Shown here one piece after another: positions 16,188-24,077 of a stretch of DNA of 34,749 nt (position 1 is the first letter of the stretch; every line of letters starts with the position of its first letter). The stretch lies in contig CAZZMB010000024.1 in the NCBI GenBank assembly GCA_964655225.1, positions 1 through 34,749 of the forward strand, in the 5' to 3' direction. The notes beneath the pieces were generated by a model, which did no database searches, had not been told where the DNA came from, and saw only the letters and a list, made by a program, of their open reading frames with translations. A program made the position numbers and the translations under genes. The stretch comes from JAFMKE01 sp964655225. GTDB taxonomy: Bacteria > Bacteroidota > Bacteroidia > Chitinophagales > UBA8649.

Positions 16188-16823
16188 ATGTATTATACAG
16201 AATCAACTATTAAAAACCTGCCTAGAGTTCAACGTTTAAATTTAATCAACTCAATAACGGGTATAAAACCTGGAAATCTAATCGGGACAAAATCTAACGC
16301 AGGAGTTAGCAATCTAGCTATCATCAGCTCGGTGGTTCACTTGGGAAGTAACCCACCTTATATCGGTTTTATTTTGAGACCAAGCATGGTGGACAGAAGA
16401 GATACCTATGAAAACATTATAGAAAACTGTTTTTATACAATTAATCACATTCCAAGTAATTTTGTAGAACAAGCCCATTATACCTCTGCAAAATTTGATA
16501 AGGAAATATCAGAATTTGAACAATGTAATTTCACTGAAGACTACCTCTCAGATTTCCCTGCTCCCTTCGTAAAAGAATCTAGGCTGAAAATTGGGCTCAA
16601 ACATGTAGAAAGCATCCCGATACCCATTAACAATACCATGATGATTGTTGGCGAGGTTCTTCATATTGACGTGGATTCTAAAGCGTTATCTCCCCAGGGA
16701 TACTTAGACCTAGACCTACTAGACAGTGCCGGAATAGGTGGTTTGAATACCTACTATAAGCTTGAAAAGATCAAGCAATTTCCCTATGCCAGAGTGGCGG
16801 AATTACCCAAATTTTCAAAATGA
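16188..16823 (+). CDS. Flavin reductase-like FMN-binding split-barrel protein
   Basis: A 211-residue protein of the flavin reductase-like domain family. The TGIKPGNLIGTKS (about 24-36), ISSVVHLGSNPPYIGFILRP and NCFYTINHIPSNFVEQAHYTS segments give the split-barrel FMN-binding pattern. MMIVGEVLHIDVD lies near the final strand. Such proteins reduce or hold FMN, and could supply reduced flavin to a partner; a role in supporting the two neighbouring flavoproteins is an inference. It starts 3 bp after the preceding stop, and its own stop overlaps the next start (ATGA), consistent with one mRNA. The NAD(P)H preference cannot be read from the sequence. Confidence 0.88.
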   Translation: MYYTESTIKNLPRVQRLNLINSITGIKPGNLIGTKSNAGVSNLAIISSVVHLGSNPPYIGFILRPSMVDRRDTYENIIENCFYTINHIPSNFVEQAHYTSAKFDKEISEFEQCNFTEDYLSDFPAPFVKESRLKIGLKHVESIPIPINNTMMIVGEVLHIDVDSKALSPQGYLDLDLLDSAGIGGLNTYYKLEKIKQFPYARVAELPKFSK

Positions 16824-16954
16824 AAAAAAGTGATCTTCCATCCAAAATTTGCTTGATTTGCAAGCGACCTTTTTCTTGGAGAAAGAAATGGAAGCAATGT
16901 TGGGAAGATGTTAAATACTGTAGTGAACGATGTAAAAGAAATAAGAACAATTGA
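16820..16954 (+). CDS. DUF2256 small zinc-ribbon protein
   Basis: A 44-residue protein, MKKSDLPSKICLIC at its start, with cysteines at 11, 14, 27, 34 and 38. The pattern CLICKRPFSWRKKW followed by YCSERCKR is that of DUF2256, a tiny presumed zinc-binding family commonly encoded near cryptochrome/photolyase genes. The ATG overlaps the flavin-reductase stop (ATGA), and its stop overlaps the TTG start of the next gene (TTGA), so it is locked into the translation chain of the operon. It is highly basic, which would suit nucleic-acid or acidic-protein contact; that is inference. Easily missed by gene callers with a length cutoff. Confidence 0.9.
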   Translation: MKKSDLPSKICLICKRPFSWRKKWKQCWEDVKYCSERCKRNKNN

Positions 16955-18435
16955 AAAGTGTAAATATCATATTCCCCCATCAATTATTTGAACAACATGA
17001 AATTCATGATAATGGATTTCCAATCTATTTAGTTGAAGAATACTTATATTTCAAAAAGCTTAAATTTCATAAACGTAAAATAGCTTATCATCGAGCTACC
17101 ATGAAGTGCCATCAGGCTTATCTTGAAGCCAAAGGAATAACCGTGCATTATATACCTAGTATTTCATCAAATAGTGACATATGCATTCTTATCAAGCAGT
17201 TAGCTGATTCATTTCAACGAATAGTTTTTATAGATCCAACAGACGATTGGTTAGAACAAAGACTAAAGGCAAGTATAGAAGAATCAAAATTAGCCTCCCT
17301 TAGCTATGAAAATCCGCTTTTCATAAATTCAAAAGATGATTTACAGACTTTTTTTAAAGCAAGTAAAAAGTCTTTTTTTCACACTACTTTTTACAAACAA
17401 GAAAGAAAGAAGCATGGAATTCTATTGGATAGCTTAGAACAGCCCATAGGAGGAAAATGGAGTTATGATGATGAAAATCGAAAGAAATATCCTCGAGGAA
17501 AAACTCCTCCTGCGATTAAATTTATTGAGGGGAATGAATACTGGAAGGAAGCCTTAGCTTACACAGAGAAATATTTTCCTAATAATTATGGTGACATCAG
17601 CGAAAAATCCTTGTACCCCATTTCGCATGAAGAGACTCGCCTCTGGCTTACGGAATTTTTAAAAAATAGATTTGAGGAGTTTGGCCATTATGAAGACGCC
17701 ATATTAAAGGAACAATCACACCTGCATCATAGTTTGTTAACTCCTATGCTTAATATCGGCTTAATCAGTCCCAAGTACGTTGTGAATGCAAGTATTAGTT
17801 TTGCAAGAAAGCATGATATACCCCTTAACTCTTTAGAGGGCTTTATTCGACAAATAATAGGTTGGCGAGAGTTTATTCGTGGTATGTACCAAGTAAAAGG
17901 GAGATTTTCACGAACAAGAAACTTTTGGGGTTTCAACCGTAAAATTCCCTCATCCTTTTATACAGGAAGTACGGGTATAGAACCGATCGATGAAACTATA
18001 AAGAAAATTTTAAAAGATGGCTATTGTCATCATATCGAACGCTTGATGCTACTGGGTAATTTTATGCTGCTCTGTGAATTCCATCCCAATGAAGTCTATG
18101 CATGGTTTATGGAGATGTTTATTGATGCATATGATTGGGTAATGGTTCCAAATGTATATGGCATGAGCCAATTTGCCGATGGTGGATTATTTGCCACCAA
18201 ACCCTACATTAGCGGCTCCAACTATGTATTAAAAATGAGTAATTACAAGCGCGGAGATTGGCAAAAAACTTGGGATGGACTTTTTTGGAGGTTTATGCAT
18301 GTGCATCGTGACTTCTTTTCGAGCAACCATCGATTAGGCATGCTGGTCAGGAACTTAGACAAAATGGGTGTGGAAAAAAGAAGTACGCATATTTCAAATG
18401 CGGAGTTCTTTTTGAAAAATTTGGAGAAAAAGTGA
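16951..18435 (+). CDS. Cryptochrome/photolyase-family protein (DPRP/FeS-BCP lineage) without cluster cysteines
   Basis: A 494-residue protein from a TTG start. The N-terminal DPRP-type domain (about 3-170) includes VNIIFPHQLFEQH and HRATMKCHQAYL; GKWSYDDENRKKYP (168-181) is typical of the lineage. The helical FAD domain runs from about 220, with FIRQIIGWREFIRGMY (298-313), HHIERLMLLGNFM (360-372), PNVYGMSQFADGG (400-412) and ATKPYISGSNY (415-425). In PhrB-type (6-4) photolyases the next stretch has C-x2-C and later C-P-F ligands for a 4Fe-4S cluster; here it reads NYKRGDWQKTWDGLFW (431-446) with no cysteine. It could repair (6-4) photoproducts or be a sensor. Confidence 0.93.
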   Translation: MKSVNIIFPHQLFEQHEIHDNGFPIYLVEEYLYFKKLKFHKRKIAYHRATMKCHQAYLEAKGITVHYIPSISSNSDICILIKQLADSFQRIVFIDPTDDWLEQRLKASIEESKLASLSYENPLFINSKDDLQTFFKASKKSFFHTTFYKQERKKHGILLDSLEQPIGGKWSYDDENRKKYPRGKTPPAIKFIEGNEYWKEALAYTEKYFPNNYGDISEKSLYPISHEETRLWLTEFLKNRFEEFGHYEDAILKEQSHLHHSLLTPMLNIGLISPKYVVNASISFARKHDIPLNSLEGFIRQIIGWREFIRGMYQVKGRFSRTRNFWGFNRKIPSSFYTGSTGIEPIDETIKKILKDGYCHHIERLMLLGNFMLLCEFHPNEVYAWFMEMFIDAYDWVMVPNVYGMSQFADGGLFATKPYISGSNYVLKMSNYKRGDWQKTWDGLFWRFMHVHRDFFSSNHRLGMLVRNLDKMGVEKRSTHISNAEFFLKNLEKK

Positions 18436-18453
18436 AAATGAATCATTAAGTTT

Positions 18454-19227
18454 ATGGCAATGAAGTTCCAACGTTTAAATATGGACAACACTTGGTTCAT
18501 TGAATTTGGTGGTTTGCGCATGCTCATTGACCCTTGGCTGTTTGGGCAAGAAGTTGATTTCTTCTCCTGGTTCAATACCCAATGGCATAGAACTGCACCC
18601 GTTCCGCTTGCTGAAGTACCTGATTTTGACCTTGTGCTAATCACACAAAAATATCCGGATCATTTTCACCAGGAAACATTGAAAAAGTTGCAACCCAAAT
18701 TGGTGGTTGGTCCACAATCAATTAAAAATCAGTTGAACAAAATTTTGCCAGATTCGAATATTCTTTCTTTCAATGAAGGGATTCATGATATCCATCAAAA
18801 AGGAATTCATATTCACCATCTCCCAAGCGCTAGGAAAATAGATCCCATTTATGATGCGCTTGTAATAGAAAATGGCGAGCAAAGTATATTTTTAGCAAGT
18901 CATGGCTTCACTTCCATTGATCAATGGCAAAGCGCATTTAACGAATACCCTCCAGTTCATGTCATGCTAAGTCCCTTTGACCATTACCAACTTCCATTCT
19001 TTTTAGGTGGTACGGTTGCACCAGGAATTGGAGGACTTAGAAAGTTAGCAGAAAGCCTTAATCCGAAGCATATTATTGCGACACATGACGAGGATAAGCA
19101 TGCGAAAGGATTGGTCAGTAAATTTGCTAAAATTACGAAATCACCAAACTATGATAAATTGCAATCTTTCCCCGAATTGAAAAATAAAATTTTACCCTTC
19201 AACAATTATAAAGCTGTAGAAATATGA
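18454..19227 (+). CDS. Metallo-beta-lactamase-fold protein with a modified metal motif
   Basis: A 257-residue MBL-fold protein. FGGLRMLIDPW (18-28) is the early strand pair. The usual T-H-x-H-x-D-H motif reads TQKYPDH (64-70), so the first two histidines are Gln and Tyr while Asp69 and His70 remain, and an extra His follows at 72. A later ASHGFTS and a terminal ATHDEDKHAKG provide further histidines. This variant motif appears in a known group of MBL-like proteins; whether it binds one metal or two is unclear. It starts 18 bp after the photolyase stop and overlaps the DUF1295 gene by 4 nt (ATGA). Substrate unknown. Confidence 0.85.
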   Translation: MAMKFQRLNMDNTWFIEFGGLRMLIDPWLFGQEVDFFSWFNTQWHRTAPVPLAEVPDFDLVLITQKYPDHFHQETLKKLQPKLVVGPQSIKNQLNKILPDSNILSFNEGIHDIHQKGIHIHHLPSARKIDPIYDALVIENGEQSIFLASHGFTSIDQWQSAFNEYPPVHVMLSPFDHYQLPFFLGGTVAPGIGGLRKLAESLNPKHIIATHDEDKHAKGLVSKFAKITKSPNYDKLQSFPELKNKILPFNNYKAVEI

Positions 19228-20090
19228 AGACTCGTTCAAACCATTTAATACAAATTATATTGATGTACATCATCATGGGTTTAAGTGGACTTCTTTCGTG
19301 GAAGTATATCCCCATTGAAGAGGAAGTATTTCGATTTTTTGCCGCGCATGTAGTGATGACCATTTTCTGTTTTTTGTTTTCACTCTTGAAAAACAATTCT
19401 TCTGTGTATGATGCCTTCTGGAGTGTGATCCCCTTTTTCTTTTGTGTTATGTGGGCCATTATTCATTCCGAAACCCTCAATATTTTCCATATTTTGACTT
19501 TAGGAACAGTCAGTCTCTGGTCATGGAGACTTACAATGAATTGGGCTCGATCTTGGGATGGTTTTGGACATGAGGATTGGCGATATATTGATTTAGCCAA
19601 TAAGAGTGGGAAAATGTATCCTTTTGTAAATTTTTTAGGGATTCACCTCTTCCCTACAATTATGGTGTTTGCTAGCATGCTGCCCTTATTTTACATTTTT
19701 TCAGACATTAATCCAGACAAGATTCTTTTTGCGTTGGGGATTTTCATCGCTTTAAGTGGTATTGGATTTGAACATTTCGCGGACAACGAATTGTTCCGCT
19801 TTAGAAAGCGACCAAATCCAAAGCAAGAAGAAATTCTTCAAACTGGATTATGGGGCATGTGTCGATACCCCAATTATTTAGGAGAATCACTCTTTTGGAT
19901 AGGCTTAGCTGTTATTGGACAGGCCTATCAAGCGCCCTGGTATACAGTTATTGGAAGTGTGGCTATGTTCCTAATGATCCGATTCATTTCAATCCCTATG
20001 AAGGAAGAACGAATGTTGGCAAGACGGCCCTCTTTTGAAGCATATCAGGCGAAAACTCCTTTACTCTTTCCAAAATTATTCAATAAATAG
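19224..20090 (+). CDS. DUF1295 (steroid 5-alpha-reductase-like) membrane protein
   Basis: A 288-residue polytopic membrane protein with about seven hydrophobic helices. The DUF1295 marks are SLWSWRLTMNWARSWDGFGHEDWRY in the first half (here shortened to WSWRLTMNWARSWDG), and MCRYPNYLGESLFWIGL (about 212-228) near the end, which is the likely NADPH-binding region, followed by YQAKTPLLFPK at the C-terminus. Related enzymes reduce double bonds of lipids or isoprenoids. As the last gene of the photolyase-associated run it is translationally coupled to the MBL-fold gene. No hairpin terminator is obvious in the 77 bp to the metal-transport unit. Confidence 0.88.
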   Translation: MKTRSNHLIQIILMYIIMGLSGLLSWKYIPIEEEVFRFFAAHVVMTIFCFLFSLLKNNSSVYDAFWSVIPFFFCVMWAIIHSETLNIFHILTLGTVSLWSWRLTMNWARSWDGFGHEDWRYIDLANKSGKMYPFVNFLGIHLFPTIMVFASMLPLFYIFSDINPDKILFALGIFIALSGIGFEHFADNELFRFRKRPNPKQEEILQTGLWGMCRYPNYLGESLFWIGLAVIGQAYQAPWYTVIGSVAMFLMIRFISIPMKEERMLARRPSFEAYQAKTPLLFPKLFNK

Positions 20091-20121
20091 ATCGTAATGT
20101 TGTTAATATAAAGTTTTATTT

Positions 20122-20137
20122 TTAGATTTGTCTAAAT
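20122..20137. promoter_or_regulatory. DtxR-type operator 1 overlapping the ZIP promoter
   Basis: TTTAGA-N4-TCTAAA is a perfect inverted repeat. It covers the TAGATTTG -7 element (20124-20131), so a bound regulator should block transcription. The half-site resembles known DtxR/IdeR box halves (TTAGG). Confidence 0.7.
20124..20131 (+). promoter_or_regulatory. Bacteroidota -7 element (TAGATTTG) for the ZIP-TonB operon
   Basis: TAGATTTG fits TAnnTTTG and lies wholly inside operator 1, giving a leader of about 30 nt before the ATG at 20168. Confidence 0.55.
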
Positions 20138-20143
20138 ATTAAT

Positions 20144-20159
20144 TTAGATTATACTAAAA
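20144..20159. promoter_or_regulatory. DtxR-type operator 2
   Basis: TTTAGA-N4-ACTAAA, one mismatch from a perfect inverted repeat. Its centre is 22 bp from that of operator 1, about two helical turns, so two dimers could bind the same DNA face. Confidence 0.65.
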
Positions 20160-20167
20160 ATAAAACA

Positions 20168-21031
20168 ATGTTAGAGCAAATAACAGATTATTTCGGGCAA
20201 TTGCATCCTGTAAAAGCGGCTTTTCTTGCAGGCTTATTTACTTGGACTTTAACCGCAATTGGGGCAAGCTTGGTATTTTTCTTTAAAACTTCTAACCGAA
20301 AATTTTTAGATGCTTCCTTGGGGTTTACAGGCGGAGTTATGATTGCTGCAAGTTTTTGGTCTTTACTAGCACCTGCCATACATTACGTAGAACTTCAAAA
20401 TGAATTAGGCTTAAGCACAACCCCCTCATGGTTTGCCCCAGCGATTGGTTTTTTAGCTGGCGCACTCACCCTATTTGCTTTAGATAAAATCATCCCACAC
20501 CTGCACATATTTGCCAAACGGGAAGAAGCGGAAGGCGTGAAAACAAATTGGCAAAAAACAATTCTTTTAGTGCTAGCGATTGCATTGCATAACATTCCAG
20601 AAGGATTGGCTGTCGGCGTTGCCTTTGGCGCTTTAGCTAACCCTGAGTTACTAGGGATGGAGGGCCAAAATGTATTTACTATAGGATCAGCAGTAGCATT
20701 AGCTATTGGCATTGGTATTCAAAATTTCCCTGAGGGATTTGCTGTTTCTATGCCTTTAAGAAGACAAGGAGTAAGCGCATTTAAATCTTGGCAATGGGGG
20801 CAACTTTCTGCCATCGTTGAACCTATATTCGCTGTTATCGGAGCTGCTATTGTTCTTACTGTTCTTCCGATACTACCTTATGCCCTTGCTTTTGCTGCAG
20901 GTGCAATGATTTTTATAGTAGTAGAAGAAGTAATTCCGGAAAGCCAACGCGGCGGGAATACAGACTTAGCAACTATGGGCCTAATTTTTGGCTTCATCGT
21001 AATGATGATATTAGACGTTGCCCTTGGTTAA
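20168..21031 (+). CDS. ZIP-family metal transporter
   Basis: A 287-residue, eight-helix inner-membrane ZIP protein, nearer to the GufA branch. The metal path is visible as HNIPEGLAVG (141-150) and QNFPEGFAVS (185-194), with His141, Glu145, Asn186 and Glu189, and EEVIPES near 253-259. A cytoplasmic loop at about 107-128 contains HLHIF and acidic residues. ZIP proteins bring Zn2+, Fe2+, Mn2+ or similar ions into the cytoplasm; the metal is not fixed by sequence. Two DtxR-type operators at its promoter suggest repression when iron or manganese is plentiful. It is followed after 35 bp by a TonB receptor, which could carry the metal or a chelate across the outer membrane. Confidence 0.95.
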   Translation: MLEQITDYFGQLHPVKAAFLAGLFTWTLTAIGASLVFFFKTSNRKFLDASLGFTGGVMIAASFWSLLAPAIHYVELQNELGLSTTPSWFAPAIGFLAGALTLFALDKIIPHLHIFAKREEAEGVKTNWQKTILLVLAIALHNIPEGLAVGVAFGALANPELLGMEGQNVFTIGSAVALAIGIGIQNFPEGFAVSMPLRRQGVSAFKSWQWGQLSAIVEPIFAVIGAAIVLTVLPILPYALAFAAGAMIFIVVEEVIPESQRGGNTDLATMGLIFGFIVMMILDVALG

Positions 21032-21066
21032 AAAAACGTATTTAATATCACTGAAAATTTCAAAAA

Positions 21067-23376
21067 ATGATTTATTCCCGTTTATTTACAATTTTTATAG
21101 GTGTCCTTGGAGGTTTTATCACAGCGCAGCAAGGAAGCTTATCGGGAACTGTATTAAACAAATATGACAACACTCCTATAAGTTTTGCAAATGTATATTT
21201 AGAGAATTCTCCATACGGAACCGTGGCAGATGAAAAAGGGAAGTTTATTTTATCCAATATTAAACATGCTGATTATGAGTTATTGATGTCCGCAGTTGGA
21301 TACGAAGACTCTCGGCAAACCATCAAGATATATAAGGATATTCAAAATTACACTTTGTTGAGTCAAACGGAAGAAGCCATGTTTGATCAGGTTGTAATTA
21401 CTGGCACTAAAACCTTTCAAAGCAAATATTCATCTCCTGTCATTGTGCAAGTTTTAGAAAACGAATCGTTGGATAAGATACAGGCCTGTAATCTTTCAGA
21501 AGGACTCAAATTTCAAACCGGTTTAAGGGTAGAAACTGATTGCCAAACTTGCAACTATACCCAACTTCGGATCAATGGGTTAGCGGGTGGATACTCTCAA
21601 GTACTGATCAATGGCCGGCCCATTTTTAGTGCGCTAAATAGTTTATACGGCTTGGAGCAAGTCCCAAGTAACATGATTGATCAAATTGAAACCGTTAAAG
21701 GAGGAGGTTCTGCTTTATACGGTTCGAATGCCATAGCAGGCACAGTTAATATTTTAACTAAAACCCCTGAAAAGAGTTCCTATCAGATAGATTACACTTA
21801 TCAAAACTTAAATGGCCAAACCAATGACCATTTCATAAACGCCAATGGTACTATCGTTAACAAAAAGAAAAACTTTGGAGCTTCCCTGTTTTTTAACAGC
21901 AGAATTCGAGATGTTTATGATCACAATAATGACAACTTTTCAGAACTTCCGAGTCTAAAAAATAACTCCATAGGAACTAACTTCATTTATCGACCAAAAG
22001 AGAATCAAAAGTTAGAAGTCAGCCTAAACTACTTGAATGAATACCGATATGGTGGAGAGCAAGTGGACTCCCCAGCATATTTAACTTTGCAAGCAGAAGA
22101 AAGGACTCACCACACATTTTTGGGAAGTGCAGATTATCAGTTTAATTTTAATGACTACAATAGTTCTTTTATCGTATACTTTGCAAATCAATTTACAAAA
22201 CGCGATCATTTTACAGGCATAAGACCAGATGATCAAGAGGAAATTGAGGATTACATACAGCGTCCACCTTATGGTATATCCAATACTCTCACTATTAATA
22301 CGGGCACCCAGTTTAATCACCGAGTAAAGAACTTTTTATCTGGCATTAATACTTTTACTCTTGGTATTGATGCGAGTATTGATAATGTGTTTGATGAAAT
22401 TAAAGCCTATAATTATCTTGTAGACCAGCAATCCACGCTTATTGGAATATTTGCACAAAGTGATTGGGAAATTACTCCAAAAATTAAACTGCTTTCCGGT
22501 TTAAGAATGGACAAAAGTAATTTTGTTGAAAAACTAATATTCAATCCAAGGTTTTCATTGATGTATAAAATGAAAGAAAGCAGTCAATTCAGAGTAAGTT
22601 GGGGGCAAGGATTTAGAGCCCCTCAAGCATTCGATGCAGATTTACATATTGCTTTTGCTGGAGGTGGGATTTCCCGAGTAATGTTGAGTGACCAGCTCAA
22701 AGAAGAACGATCGCATAGTGCAAGTGCTTCGTATAATTTTAATAAGGCATACGAAAAGTTGATTTTCGGATTTACATTGGATGGTTTTTATACAATTCTT
22801 AAGGATGCCTTCTTTCTACAACCTATTGGTGAAGACGGATTTGGAGAGTTGTTTGAAAAACAAAATGGTGACGGCGCTAAGGTTTTTGGTGGAAATATCG
22901 ATTTTAGACTCAATTATAACAAACTTATCCAAATTGAAGGCGGATTTACCGTTCAACGTAGCTTGTTTAATGAGGCTGTCCAATACATACCAAACGTAAT
23001 TAAGCAACGTGCATTTCTAAGAACGCCTAATATATATGGATATACCGTAATAAATATCATGCCTACCAAACAACTCTACCTAAATATCAACACTCTTCAT
23101 ACTGGGTCTATGGATGTTGCACATTTTGCGGGAGCGGCAAATCAATCAACAGATGAGATCATTGAATCTAAGATGTTTAATGAGATTGGTTTTAAGGTAG
23201 CCTATACATTTAATGTTTCGAAAATAAACACTAAGCTTGAGTTGTTTGGAGGAATTAAAAATATTACAAATTCCTATCAAGAAGATTTCGATATTGGTAA
23301 GGACAGGGATAGTAACTTCATTTATGGTCCTGCTGCACCTCGAACTTTTTTCTTGGGAATACGCTTAAAATCTTAA
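21067..23376 (+). CDS. TonB-dependent receptor, probably metal or metal-chelate uptake
   Basis: A 769-residue outer-membrane receptor with a signal peptide ending near FITAQQ. A carboxypeptidase-regulatory-like domain (about 20-105) contains GTVADEKGKFILSNI. The plug (about 115-240) contains a Cys pair, DCQTC, followed by NGLAGGYSQVLINGRPIF and GGGSALYGSNAIAGTVNIL, as in siderophore/heme-type receptors. A beta-barrel with the terminal GPAAPRTFFLGIRLKS completes it. It lies downstream of the ZIP gene and under the same operators, so a role in metal uptake is inferred. Its stop overlaps the convergent DtxR-type stop in TTAA. Confidence 0.93.
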   Translation: MIYSRLFTIFIGVLGGFITAQQGSLSGTVLNKYDNTPISFANVYLENSPYGTVADEKGKFILSNIKHADYELLMSAVGYEDSRQTIKIYKDIQNYTLLSQTEEAMFDQVVITGTKTFQSKYSSPVIVQVLENESLDKIQACNLSEGLKFQTGLRVETDCQTCNYTQLRINGLAGGYSQVLINGRPIFSALNSLYGLEQVPSNMIDQIETVKGGGSALYGSNAIAGTVNILTKTPEKSSYQIDYTYQNLNGQTNDHFINANGTIVNKKKNFGASLFFNSRIRDVYDHNNDNFSELPSLKNNSIGTNFIYRPKENQKLEVSLNYLNEYRYGGEQVDSPAYLTLQAEERTHHTFLGSADYQFNFNDYNSSFIVYFANQFTKRDHFTGIRPDDQEEIEDYIQRPPYGISNTLTINTGTQFNHRVKNFLSGINTFTLGIDASIDNVFDEIKAYNYLVDQQSTLIGIFAQSDWEITPKIKLLSGLRMDKSNFVEKLIFNPRFSLMYKMKESSQFRVSWGQGFRAPQAFDADLHIAFAGGGISRVMLSDQLKEERSHSASASYNFNKAYEKLIFGFTLDGFYTILKDAFFLQPIGEDGFGELFEKQNGDGAKVFGGNIDFRLNYNKLIQIEGGFTVQRSLFNEAVQYIPNVIKQRAFLRTPNIYGYTVINIMPTKQLYLNINTLHTGSMDVAHFAGAANQSTDEIIESKMFNEIGFKVAYTFNVSKINTKLELFGGIKNITNSYQEDFDIGKDRDSNFIYGPAAPRTFFLGIRLKS

Positions 23377-24038
23377 GTCGAAGCATTCACTAACAGGGAA
23401 TTTGCTACATGCAAGGAAATCACAACCTTGAGTTTATTTTCTAAATGTAACTCCTGGGATTGATCAAAAGGAAACTTGCTGCCCAACTTAACCTTTGCTC
23501 CTAAGTTTAATCCTTGTTGATTGAGATATTGGAGAAATTCTACAGAACTATCAGACACTCCCATAAGTATGAGTTCATCGTTCTCACTAAAGCTAGATAG
23601 TTTTCTTAAGGCTAATCTTTGAATATTTCCCGCAGCATCCGGAATGGGATCACCATGGGGGTCTGACTTAGGAAAACCTAGATACTGGTCTAATTTAAGA
23701 ATCAATTCGGGTGACTTAACATGCTCAAGTTGTTCGGCAACTTCGTGCACTTGATCCCATCTAAAGCCAAGCTTATCCACTAAAAAAAATTCCCAAAGTC
23801 GATGTTTCCTTACCAATCCAACGGCAATAGTTTTACCTTTTTTACTCAAAAAAGTACCCTTGTACTTTTCATAAATCACTAAATCCTTATCAGCCAATCG
23901 TTTAACCATATCCGAAACCGAGGCTGCACTTGTTTCTAGTCTTGCAGAAATTGCATTGGTTGAAGCTACTGCATCCCCATCACTACAGATATAATACAAT
24001 GCCTTTAAATAATTCTCTTCCGTTTCAGACAGATTCAT
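23373..24038 (-). CDS. DtxR/MntR-family metal-dependent regulator
   Basis: A 221-residue regulator. The winged-helix domain is at about 1-65 (LSETEENYLKALYYI, then ETSAASVSDMVKRLADKDLV). The metal-binding and dimerisation domain follows at about 70-140, with RKHRLWEFFLVDKLG, EVAEQLEHVKS and DPHGDPIP, which supply the usual Glu, His and Asp ligands. A FeoA/SH3-like C-terminal domain occupies about 145-221. Such proteins repress uptake genes when loaded with Fe2+ or Mn2+. The TTTAGA-type operators at 20122-20159 are the probable target. TATCTTTA (24050-24043), one base from the -7 consensus, lies just before the ATG, implying a very short leader. Confidence 0.95.
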   Translation of the reverse strand: MNLSETEENYLKALYYICSDGDAVASTNAISARLETSAASVSDMVKRLADKDLVIYEKYKGTFLSKKGKTIAVGLVRKHRLWEFFLVDKLGFRWDQVHEVAEQLEHVKSPELILKLDQYLGFPKSDPHGDPIPDAAGNIQRLALRKLSSFSENDELILMGVSDSSVEFLQYLNQQGLNLGAKVKLGSKFPFDQSQELHLENKLKVVISLHVANSLLVNAST

Positions 24039-24077
24039 AGGGTAAAGATAAGAAAGCCCCTAATACTATTAGATTCC

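Noticed and set aside
18243..18644. A 133-codon open frame on the minus strand across the photolyase end and the MBL-fold start
   Set aside because: It is antisense to two well-supported genes and has no recognisable motif or promoter.
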